Assembly (NCBI GenBank): GCA_026826555.1
Contig: JAKSZT010054458.1
Coordinates: 1,716,425-1,780,424, forward strand
Source: Tolypeutes matacus
Lineage: Eukaryota; Chordata; Mammalia; Cingulata; Chlamyphoridae
Length of the DNA stretch: 64,000 nt
Direction of reading: 5' to 3'
This document shows, piece after piece, positions 10,766 through 23,100 of this stretch (position 1 is the stretch's first letter; every line of letters begins with the position of its first letter). Under the pieces are notes generated by a model. That model saw nothing but the letters and a program-made list of their open reading frames with translations. It made no database searches and had not been told where the DNA came from. The translations under genes and the position numbers were made by a program.

Positions 10766-11063
10766 TTTACTACCTAATCGTTGTAGAAATTCCATTGAAT
10801 TAATGTTACCAGGAAATTACTTTGTAAACAATTGGAAAAGAATGCTGTCAGTAGACAAGAGATCACTGGCTTTTACAAGGTCCTGAGAATGTTATATTTT
10901 ATATTATATTGCTTAAAGTAGTTTGTAATAATGTTGAATATAAATCTTTTATTTAATAAGGGTACTGGCCTTGCCTTCTTCAGAGTGTAATCCTTTACAA
11001 ATGTTTACTTTATTAACTCTTTCTGAATTAATTCTCAATATGATTATTGTTATTTACTTGCAG

Positions 11064-11124
11064 TTGTTGAATCATTTTTTTTGAACAGCAAGACTAAACA
11101 GTACCTTAAGGTGGAACTTTGCCG
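11064..11124 (+). CDS. UPF0462-like gene, exon A
   Basis: A 61-bp exon between ttacttgcag and gtaagt. The first two bases (TT) complete a codon from an upstream exon. It then encodes [19 protein letters not shown] and the first two bases of an Arg codon. The human family member has the same layout here (V-E-A-F-F-L-N ... Y-L-E-V-E-L-C). Both splice sites are strong. Confidence 0.85.
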
Positions 11125-14100
11125 GTAAGTTCTCTTTTAATGCATATAAAAAGTTGCTCCCAGCTTTAGGCTAACTTTTCAAGTAGTTTTTAAAATCATT
11201 AAATTCTCAAGCATTCTATTTGGTTTGAAGAATATGTGTGAGTCCCAGTCGTATTTCTTGTTGTAGACATCATACAAAGCTAGAAGCATTAAATTAGATT
11301 GACTGTGAGTTTCCTCCAAAATGCAGACTCACACAGAAGATCAAGAGTACGACGGTTCCTTAAGACTGCCACACTTCCTGATTTAAGTTCATCAGGGCTG
11401 GTACCTTTTCATGAAATTAGTTTCATGCATCTCAAAACGGCAGAGAGCTTTTAGTGTAGTTTTGATACCCAATATTTTTAGGATATTTATGACCCTAACT
11501 CAACTCAAGCAAATGAGTTTTATACACACACAGACACACTCACACACACACACACCTTATGTTTATGTGCTTTGTCTATGAATCAACAAACATACAAACA
11601 TTAGAAGAGAATTTCTTAATAAAGTTTGCTCTGAGCTCCAAAGCCTTTATTTAAAACTTTAGAATTTTTGTGATTTATTCAGCTCTGTCCATGGGACTAC
11701 CCCCCTGGACTTTCTATACAAAATCTCTATGAAGATATAAACCCTTTTAGCTCTGAAGTGGTAATGTTTCCTCTGGTATTTGATGGAAAAACAATATTAA
11801 TATCAGTAAAGGTGCCTAGTCAAGTATAATGGTTTGGAGATGCATTGCATAGCTATAGCTTTAAAGAAATAAATAATTCTTTAGATAGTCATTTTTGACA
11901 GTTAAATATAATTTCACTGCATTTTAAAAGCAGCTACTATGTTCAGACAATTTGAAGCACTATAAATTCTGCCCATTGAAAATGCTCAAGAGGACTTTTC
12001 TCTATGACAGACAATCATCTAAGGATATTCTTTATCTTCTCAAATTAGCCTCAATCACAGACTTCTCTCTCTTTCTTTCAGTAAAATTTGTTCCTTAAAG
12101 TGTTTATTCATTCTGTTCTCACAAGACTTCCTGTGTGATTTTCTTAGATGCAAAAAAATTAGTAAATTCAGTTAATCAGTTGTAGCTGAGTCACTGAACA
12201 TATAATTTTTAAAAATCACATATTTTGTCTGAATTTTATTCTTTGATGACAAGAGGACATTATGTACATTGTAAAACATTTGGAAAATAACAACACACAC
12301 ATGTTAAAAATCATCTGTAACATTACTATCCAGATAAAATCACTATCTTTGGATGTATGCCCAGGTGTCTCAATTAGACTTCTCAATGGCTGAAAATGGC
12401 CAGCAGATACAGTTTTTCTTTTCCTTTTAGCCTGCAGAGCTTTTTAAATTTTGAATTTGAATGCTAATATCCAGAGTGGTTCTTGCAGTTACAGGACAGG
12501 CCTGGCCTTCTGCACATTTGGCATGAACCCTCTGGGATCACAGTCCAGCACTTTTTTTCGAGCACATTATCATATTGTAGAAAAAGAGCAGGAGCAATCA
12601 GTATTAGATTCTTTCAGCCTCAAGTCCCAAGTTCCCAGTGAGGTATTTTGCTTCCCATTGCATTCCTCTCCCACAGCGGAAAACGTCAAGTGACAAAGGG
12701 AACCACCCTCCTATTCTCGGCTTCGTCACTACTAACATTGATAAAATGCTTCTTCAGTTTGGACATGTGCACCCGAAGTGTTGTGCATCTATCTGGCAGT
12801 TCTGCAGATTAATTAATTAATAATCAATTAATTATTCTTTAATTAAAGCAAAGTGTGAGGTGATGAAATGAGCCAACCAATGAGGCATTTTAAGCACTGT
12901 ACTGTTATTGCCAAGTTATACTGATGTGACTTAGGATCTGCTTTTTGCAAAATAATTTGTTTTAGATAACAACAAAAATGACCAATACTAATGCAATGCT
13001 TACTTTCAACACTTTGCACATTTCAAATTTTTTAACCATGTGATAATACATTTTACATATGAGGAAACATGTATCTCTGTTGAATAACTTTTCCATGGTC
13101 TCAGAGCTAGTAAGTGGCAGAGCCTAAATTTGAATCCAGGCAGTTTGGCTTTAGAGTCCATGCTCTTTAATTACTCTCTTATACTGTCTCTGTTGGAACT
13201 TATGCTTAATTATGTTATCTTGCATTGCTAAGATAATTTCCTCAAAATATATTAGTTATTTTCTTTACTAATTAATTGCATGGAAATTTGCATCTCAAAT
13301 ACAGAATAGTTATAATGAGTGAAACCCAAATGTTTTGCATTTTAATCATGTAAATAAATGTATAACATATTAAAAACTGAAAACAAAAACAGTGCCCATT
13401 GTTGAAAATCTCAAATACTCATAAGACTTGAAATATTTTTATTTATAACTTATACTGTGCCTCTAGATATTTTGTGACTGACTACAATTGAAAGTTTACT
13501 GTATTCATCAGAATTCTTGTAATTATAAGTGCAAGAATACAACCAATGGAAATCAAGCAAAAACAGAATTGTTGGCTCAGGAACTTGAGAAGCTCAGAGG
13601 TGGACTAGTTGGTCTCAAGCTTGGCTCAATCTAAAGACTGCTGCCATGTCAACAGTCATTTCTCTGTACACTGTTTCCTCCTCACACATGTACACCCTAC
13701 CCCCATTCTCCTCTGCATCTCTTCTACATCTTTGAGTGTCTTTCTTAATGTATCCTTTCCTTCTGTAGAGACGGGCTTCATTCATGCGATGGTGGTGAGT
13801 GGAATGATTCAGGCATTTGAAAATTTGTGCCCATCCTGGCTTACAGGAAATGGGCTTCTTTCCACTTCAGTGGGTGAAGAAACCAGGGAAGGACTATTAT
13901 TTGACCTGCTTAGGTAGCATGGCCACTTCTTAGACTAATCACTTGTGGCCACAGGAATGGAATGTTGGGGCCCTTGATAAAGCTGTGTCACTTGTTCATC
14001 TGGGTCTATGACACTGTAATTGGCAACTGTTCCAGAATCACATATTTGGAAGGTTGAGGAATAGTTGCCCAAAGGTAGTGGGGGTTCTGAGAAAAAGGGA

Positions 14101-17100
14101 GAAAGAAAAGCTGTCAGAGAGAAATGACTGGTGCCCATTATATTTTTTCACCTGCAATGCATTTATAATCCTTAAATATAAATCCTTATGGGTCATTCAA
14201 ATTCTTCACTTTTTCTTTCTTGTTTTCCACCTGAAACCTTACCATTTTTTATTTTTCTCGAGAAGTGAATGGAAAAATTATTAAATATGCAAAAGCCCTA
14301 TTGTCTTACATCAGGAACTGTCTAAATAAGTTGTTGAAATTTTTGGTATTTAAATTTCTTCTGTTAAAAAACTTTTGTTTTGCATATTCCCAGAAATTAA
14401 AAATCAAGAGCTTGTCATTTTGGGTTCTTAAATTTTTTATGTGTTAAGGCTTCTTTGAGTGCCTAATGCATTTGCTTAATTAATACACCCTATTTCTTGC
14501 CAATTTGAAGATACTGTTATTTAGATTATATGTAAAGGTAAGCATTTTAATGTAACTAGTAATTTCCTATATTATATAATTGATCTTGTCTTGCTAAGGC
14601 AGCATCCAGGAAAGAACTAGATTATCTTGATATGTTAGAAGTTCTGGTTCATTGATTCTTTTTTTTTTTTTTTTTTTCTGGTCAAGTCTCGTTTATTGAG
14701 GTTAAGTTGTGGGTCTCATTGATTCTTAATATAGCATTCTTCCATGCAGAAGAACACTTCATTCTTATTCTTGGAATAAATGTCTGCATTAAGAAAATGA
14801 AATCACTTTTCTTTAAAAATATATCTTGATTGTTTTTTCATTGAAAATGTTTTTGTTGTTTTTGTTTAGTGCCTACTGTGCTCCAGACACTGTTCCAAGT
14901 ACTGGAGATGAGGCAATGAAAAAAATAGACAAAAAGTCCTTTTCTCATGGAACTTTTATTCAATGATTTTATAGTACATGGATTATAATATGAATGGTTG
15001 TGTAATAATATCATTTTATAAATATTATGTGATTGATTTATAGAATAATTTATTGAGGACTTATTACATGGCAGGTGGTGCTAAGCACTTTATGCATATT
15101 CTCTTATTCAATCTTTACCTGGGAAGGAAGCATTATTATTTTGCCCATTTTACAGATGAGGGAACTGAGGTATAAGAAGGTTCTAAATTACTTGCCAAAT
15201 AAAGTATCAGAGCAGGATTTCAAACATAGATTTGTCTGATTTGGAAGCCCACATTCTTAACCACAGAACTGTGTTGCTTCAGTGTGCCCAGGTCATCAGC
15301 AGGTACAAAATATACTTGCTAAATAAAAGTATTTCTGAGCCCCCATTTAAAACAGTGGTACTGTGCTAGGCACTAGAGATAATCCAGAAATAAGTGTGAC
15401 ATAGGCATTGACCTTATTTGCTTTAATTAAACATTAATAAACTGGAGGGAAGCATTGCCTGAGAAGTTTGTAAGTGGCAGATTATAGGGCAGACATAAAT
15501 ATCAGTATGGCAAAAGTCAACAGATATCACATTATAATTAGGATAGTAAATTACTGTATGATTATAGCATGAATCAATCAAGGAGTCTAAAAATGCTATT
15601 ATAAATGATGATGAAAGGGATTTTAAATTCCAATTAAATTAATTTTGAAAGCATGAGACAATTTTATTTCTAGATTCTGAATTTAATGCTTGCCCTCTAG
15701 ATTTTCAAACCTATTTTGTTTGAAAGATGTGGTTAAATATTTTTCAATCAGGAGGGTCATGTAAGACTTGGCATTGTATAAGAAATTATAATTAAGGAAA
15801 CATTTTTTTCTGGTTATTAAGACATATTTCCCAGTAATCTATATCCTGGTTATAAATTAGTTCATTTTAAAAGTTGCCTTTTCATTACTCCTGCCTTTTG
15901 CCTCATTCTCTCTGACCTTTTGTCCTACCTTCCAACATTCTTTCCCTCCTCTCAACTTTCTTTTCCCTAAAAAGCACAGAATTGTAAAATATTAGGTCTG
16001 GAAGAGACTTTAAGAGCCATCTATTGCAAATTTTTATTCAATTCAGACATCTCTCTTTCCATCTCTTTGGTGTAACATTATCCAGCTTTTGTTGGAAAAG
16101 AAAATCTCCTTTGGAAGCTCAATATCTTCTAAAAAATGACATTGTTAGAAAGTAATTTCCTATATTTAATTGAAATTCACTACTATATTCTTGCTAGATA
16201 TTGTTCCTAGGTTTGCTTTTTAGATGAATAAAACAAGTACTATTTCTCATCTATGTGGTAAGTTTGGCCAAAACCTAGTCACAGAACCACATTCAGCTGC
16301 AAAGGGAAGCTGGGAAACGTCATCTCTAGCCAGGCCAACATAGGCCAGCTAAAACCTACTGGTTTCTAGGATTAAAAAGTAGCAGGGGACAATAGATACT
16401 AATGTAGTAATGATACATATAGAAAACAGGAAAACAATCTAAACATAAAAGTCAAAGGAAGACATTGGAAATTTGAGGTCAAATAATACTATATTGAGTG
16501 TCATTGTTTTTTGTACATTATTATAAATAAACTAAACATGATAAATTATATTATTAAATAAAATAAAATGGCAACCTGCATTGGGATTTGCTCAGAGAGG
16601 CTCCTTTTCTAAGAAATAGCAGAGACTTTTTAGAAAATAAAAATTGGCCAAGGATAAATACAGACTGGAAAGTGGAGCATCCCTGATGAGTTGAAATTAG
16701 AGTAACATATAATTATAAAATGGTCCTGGTCTGTTAGGAATAGTCTATTAAAAATGGACATGTGTACAATACTAACAAATGTATATTCATTTCCCACTTT
16801 GTAAGGCCCTCCATTATAATGAAAAACTTTAACTGTCAACCAATAATTGTAACTTCCCACTTGAAAATTCCCCTAACTGCCTGTATTAGCCACCGTAATG
16901 TGCTCCCCTTTTTGAGACTCTAACTCCCACAGTTTGAGATCTCCCTGCTTGAGCAGTTTCTCTTTCCATAAACGTGCAGTTTTCATTATTTTAGTGACTT
17001 TGTTTGTTTTTGACAATATAAAATTTAAAGAAATAAAAATCAAAATTCTCAATTTAATTTGCTCATGTTACACATTTTGAATACTACTAATTTATTTTGA

Positions 17101-20100
17101 TATTTTTAAACCATCATTATTGGTAATCTTAATTCTTAAGAGAAATCTCTAAGATGTTTATTCTTTTACTTTTCTGATGAAGTGGTTTGGTTGCTGACCT
17201 TGTAAATGCGACATTGGGCAAGTATGTACTTAATGTAGACTGCAGTTGAAAGCACACGTCGTGCATGTAAAATGCAGTACATTGTGGATTGGGTAAATGT
17301 TGGTACATTGTCATCTCTCTATTTTGTGAGCAAAATGCTTTGGCTTATTATGTACAGAGCGTTGAGCATTATTAACATGAATCCAAACAGCTGGTCCTGA
17401 AATTGATTTTCTTTCACCTGATAATTAACTTCCCCTGTTAACAGAAATAGAACCAAAAATTTAGGTGAAGTTTAGATTTATGGACAATGTTTGAATACAC
17501 CTTTAATAGTGGGTTTTTAAACAGTGGAAGTGATATGTATAATCTCCACAAATGGAAAAAGACAAAACACTTTCTTTGAAGTATGTAAATGCATCTACTT
17601 TCTGTCCCATATGACTTGCTTTTAGCTGCAATCACTAAATAGCCTGCAGTTTTCTGAGAATGAATTTTTGATAAATCATGACTAAGATTTGATAAAAAAT
17701 TAAAATTTGATGATATTTTAATTTGTAAATGTCTGAGCTAGCGGTCGACTTTCCCTTCTCTCATGGTTCTCCTTTTGTCTGCACAGGCATGGACAGCACC
17801 TGGTCTTCTTGCTCGCCAATGGCAATGCATTTGCAGTGAGTAGTACAAATCTTTCTTTAATCATTTTAACTTTGTTTTACCATGACTATATGAATTTTAA
17901 AGTGCAGGTTTAAATGTTTTGGAAAACTTGAATACTTATATATTTCAAGTAATTTGAGTACTTATATAATATAATTGGTTTTTAACCTTCTGTAGCAGTT
18001 TGAAATTATTTATGAATACCAAAAAGAAAAAGATTATGTTTTTAAACTAATCTCTTCCTGTGAGTGTGATATCCTTTGATTGCATGAAATTCGGTTGAGG
18101 GTCCTTTGATTAAATTACTTGATAAAATTGCTTTAGGCTTTTGATTGGACTATGTCAGTGACTCAGGTTGAATCTCTGCCCCCTTGCTGGGTCTGATATA
18201 AAACCAGAGACATAGAGAGACTGACATAGGAAAAGGAAGCTGCCATATTTGATCCTGCCACGTGAGAGAGCACTAGAGAATCACTTAAGCACGAAGCCCC
18301 TGAGAGCCTGGGCCCACGCAAAGCCAGGAGTGAAAGTCTGAGATTGGTGGCCGTCTTGCTTTGCCACTTTCCCAGACAGCAGGATCAGCGGTAGCTGACT
18401 TTGGTGAGAAAGCACCTTTCATGGTACCTTAGTTTGGACTTTTCACAACTTTAGAACTGTAAGCTTTTATCCCAAATAAATCCCCTTCATACAAGTCATA
18501 ATTTGCATCAGCAGCCCTTTAGCACCTAAAATATCTTTGTTCCTTCTCCAAAATTGGGGAAAGGAAGCAAATTAAGAGCCTTCAAGAGCTTAAATAGGGT
18601 TAGTGTGCATGAGACTCATTTTTAAAATATATATATTGGAGAAGTTGTGAGTTAACAGAACAATCATGCATGCCATACAGGATTCCCATACATCACCCTA
18701 CCACCAACACCTGACATTGTGACACGTTTGTTACAAAATCAAAGAACATCGTCATGATGCTGCTGTGGTCTGTAGTTCATAGCTTATATTTGTTGTGTTT
18801 TTCCCACAAACCATCCTATTATTAACACCATGTATTAGTATTATGTGTTTGTTATAGTTCATGAGAGAGTGTTCTTATATTTGTACTGTTAACCACAGTC
18901 CATCATTCACCTTGGGGTTCACTGTTTTATAGGTCCCCTGACTTGTTCATCCATCCAAAGTGTACACTCAGTGGCTCTCAGTTTCATCACAGAGTTGTGC
19001 TGTCATCATCTCAGTCCATTTGAAGCTCATTTTTAAAAAGTGAATCACTGGTTTGGATTGTTTGTGGTTCACTAATAATATTTGTTTTACATGTGCCTTT
19101 GCATATTGGAGTAATAATGATAACTACTCTTCTGGGAACTGAGTTTGGACTCAGCATCCTAGAAGGAACAACAGGGAACAGAGAATGGTGTGTACTTGAT
19201 TGGGAAATCTTCTATAAACTGAGGACATGTTCAACAATGCAGAAGCAGAAATTTAAAAATAAATCGAATGTGGAATATTTTTAAATGATTGAAACGTATA
19301 GAAAATAATATGAAAGCTACTATCCAGATTTAACATTCACCACCTAGACTTAAAATAAAAATAAATAAAACATTATATACAGAGTCAAAGCCCCACCTCC
19401 AATCGCTTTTTCTTCCTTCGCTCTTTCCTTTTTCAGTTTTGCCAACTTTCACTATTCTAAAGTTGGTCTGTTTTATTTCCATAGTATCTTATGCTTTTCC
19501 CACATATGTGCATCTATAAATATATGGTTATGTTTTGTAACTTTTTAAAGCTTTTGAGATGGTATCATATTCTTAATAAATTGGGAGAGCCATTAACTAA
19601 GATGTTTTTATAAATGACAGAATCTAAGGTGCACACACATGCATATGGCAAAGACCATATATTTTTAAAATTTGCATTTTTATCCATTTATTATGTTTTT
19701 GAAGTTTATATTGATACATTGAGATCTAATTAATTTATTTTAATTGCTGTATTCTATTCCAATATAGGGAATTCATGTGGTTCCTCAAGGATCATTTGTT
19801 TGTTTCCATAGATTTTTTTTGAAGTTTTATTATTTTTAAAAATTATTAAAAGAAATTCACGCAATTTAAAAATCAACTGAAGGGCTTCTGATTAAATGCA
19901 GCATTCCCTTGTTCCATTCCTCCTCACTCCAGTCTTGTTTCCCAGACATAACATCTTTCAAGAATTTTTGCTGTCTCTTTTATTTATTTTCATATTTCTG
20001 AATAATTTACACATACCGGTGTTTATTTATCAATTTTTAAATCTTATCTATTAACTTCATATTATTGTGGCTAAGGATTTAGCTCTCTTTTCTCCTCATG

Positions 20101-23100
20101 TTCTGTCCCTACCATCCTTTCAGCAGAGTCATACCACGATGTTCGGTTAAGTTATCAGTGTTTATGTTATAACTTTTTAACTATTACTCACTACAGAGTC
20201 AAGCAGTGTGCTCAATAACATTTCCTTTCTTACACAACCTTTTTCTGAAGTTAATTATTGCCTGTAACAGTTTGAATTTTGTGAATCCCTGAAAAAGATT
20301 ATGTTCTTAAATGAATGCATTCCTGTGGATATGGGGCCCTTTGATTGCATTAAATTTCGTTTAGAAGCATTTGCTTATATTACTTGATAAGATCGATTTA
20401 GGGCCTTTTGATAACATGTACATCAGTGGGCTTGGGTCTCCTCCCTTTTGCTGGGTTTGATATAAACGGAGACAAAGAGAAAGAAGCCACCATTTTTGAA
20501 CCTGCTTTGTGAGAAAGTGCTGGAGGATCGCTAGCAGTCAACACTTAAGCACAGAGCCCCCAAGAGGTTTAGCTTACTGAGCAGCTCAAGAGGAGATGAG
20601 CCCTGCCATATACCTGATTGCCATATGGCAAGGCACCAGGATTACCAGTAGCTGACTATAGTGAGAAAGCATCTCTGATGGTGCTTTGATTTGGACATTT
20701 CACAGCCTTGGAACTGTAAGTTTTTACCCTAAATAAAATCTCCATCATAAAAGTCAACCCATTTCTGGTACTTTGCATTGGCAGCCCTGTGACAAACTAA
20801 GACAATGCCTTAGCTTTTTCATTTGTCTAGTTGACTATTTGCCTATGATTAAGTTTTTCCCAAATGTTTCCATGGGTTTGTCATAAATGTATTATACTTT
20901 TTTGGAATATTCAAATCCAGCTCCAAATGTCAGTTTCATTTTTTTCCCCTTAGCTCTTATTTCTCTTGTTCTACTGTTGACTGTTCTCAGGCCTTCTGCA
21001 CAGTTGTTGCCCAGGAGTTTCCCTTTAGTACTTTTCCTATGTTAGATCTCCTGTTTCTTCAACAGTCCTCTCTCTTGGTTTACTCCCATGCTTTGCAGAA
21101 GCACATCATCCATGAACTTCTAAGGAGAGGGGTGTGGGTTGCCCAATTTTTGGCTCATTCTGTAATTGAAAATGGCAACTTAACACTCATTGTCATGTTC
21201 ATCAGGATTTTAAGAACATTACTCCATAGTCTTCTAGCTTCCATTATTGTGGATGAGATGCTCGACTCTCTTATGATTCCTAGTGTTTTTTATGTGACAA
21301 AAGGTTTTATGATCTTTCCCTGCTGTTCTGAAAGTTTAGATACTTTAACCTGGTATGGGTCTCTTTTCATTCATAATGCCAGGCATTCAATCAGCCCTTA
21401 AATCTAGAAACTCGTGTCCTTTAACTCTGGGAAAAATTTTCTCCCATTATTTCTTTATTCATTTTCACCTTTCTATTTCATTTTTCAAGGCCAGTTATTG
21501 GACCATGCAGATTAATTCTCTTAAAAAAAAAATTATCCTCTTATTTTCCATTTCTCCATAACTTTATATCACTTTGAGATGTTCTGGACTTCATTTCCTA
21601 ACTTCATGTATTTAAATTTTTACTTTGGCAAACAAAATTTTAATTTCAAAAAGTTATTATTTATTCTGTGGATATGTACAATCCATAATAGCATCCTGTA
21701 ATTTTTTAGTGTATGCAATATCTCTTTTTTTCTCTCAGAACATATGGAGACTATTGATAACTTTTAAGGTTTGTTTGTTTTTTTGTTTTTGTTTTTGGTT
21801 ACTTTTATTGCTCTATTTTCTCTGAGTTCTGTTTCTATGCTTGTTCTTATCCCCATCATTCATGTTAGAGGCATTCTTCAAGATGATTCTTGGCTGTTTA
21901 TTATGATAGTAGAAGTGGTGAGTGCATAGAATTTTTACTGGAAGGCCTCCAATAATCTGTTTCTGTAAGTGCTTTCCCTGGGACTCTTCTAGTGCTTTCT
22001 TAGAAGAATCCCTTTGTCTCTTTCTTAGGTAGTTGCCTTGAGGACTTTGAGTTGAGCAAGGAGTGGGGCCGAGATTATCATTCAGTATGCAGACTTTATT
22101 TAATCCTTCCACGTTCAGTCTACTTTTTTTTTTTTTTCCTACTTTCAATACTCTCTCTACCTCGTGTCCTTAAGGTATGAGCCCCACTGGTTTAATTCTC
22201 TAAAGAATAAAGCTATGGTGTCCTGTGGGTGGAAGAGGTTGCTTGGGTTTACAGAGATCTGGGGCTCTAACTGTTCTTTCTTAGAAATTGGATCTATATG
22301 CTAGCCAAGTTATCCTTTGTGTGTTCTATGACTATAGATTAAACCCTAAACTCTGTCAACTTTTTCACATATGTATTTATTGGTTTCAGACATACTCAGA
22401 AAATAAGGAAGCAAGGAAAAAAACAAAACTTACTGTAAAGTTGCTAACAGTGGTAGAAATATAGGGTTTAGAAGCTGAATGCTCCTCTGAAAAATGACTT
22501 GTCCATAGAAAGTATAACAAACTATTGAAGAGTTCTTTTCCAACTCTAGAAACAAAATTCTCAGCAAGGGACAGCCCCCCAGGAACAGATGGTCTCACTG
22601 CTGGATTTTATAAAGGATTGCACAATATATTAGAAAGGCTTGTTTTGTTTTGTTTAAGTTTGGAAAAAGGAGAAATGACCCAAAAAGTGACTCAATATTT
22701 ATTGGCTATTGTATTTAAGAAAACCTCATCACATATCTTTGTAATTTGGATACATTTACTTAATTGATCTCACATTGTAAAATATATCCAGGATTATTAT
22801 TGCCAAGTAGTAGTAGAAAAATTCACAAGGCTTAAATAGTAGCCATAAAAAAGAAAGAGCATAAGAAGGAAGATAATCTTAAGAGAAATAGCAAAACATA
22901 CTAAAGATTGATTTATCTATTGAATCTTCTAGACTGTCATTGTTTAACAGAAATTTCTGAGACGATGAAAATGTTCTGTAGGTACGCTGAACAAGACAGT
23001 AGCCACTAGCCATATGTGGCTACTAAGCACTTGAAATGTGGCTATCACAACTGAGAAAGTGAATTGAAAATTTTATTTAATTTTGATTAAATTTAAAAAG

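Larger units (their letters stand above)
11125..17786 (+). other. Intron A-B of the UPF0462-like gene
   Basis: 6.7 kb. It holds a (CA)n run (11523-11556), MIR copies (about 12985-13187 and 15046-15280), L2 3' ends (14860-14990 and 15330-15450), an old repeat at 13500-14080, a tiny retroposed 3' end (14661-14715) and a possible LTR-like piece (16860-17015). No other exon was recognised. Confidence 0.7.

Noticed and set aside
10611..10886. 91-codon + strand ORF
   Set aside because: Lies in a minus-strand MIR SINE and has no coding features.
13609..13917. 102-codon ORF with a secretory-looking N-terminus
   Set aside because: Falls inside an old interspersed repeat, has no splice or family support, and its hydrophobic look comes from a CT-rich segment.
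21039..21401. 120-codon + strand ORF
   Set aside because: Reverse strand of an old HAL1/L1M ORF1.
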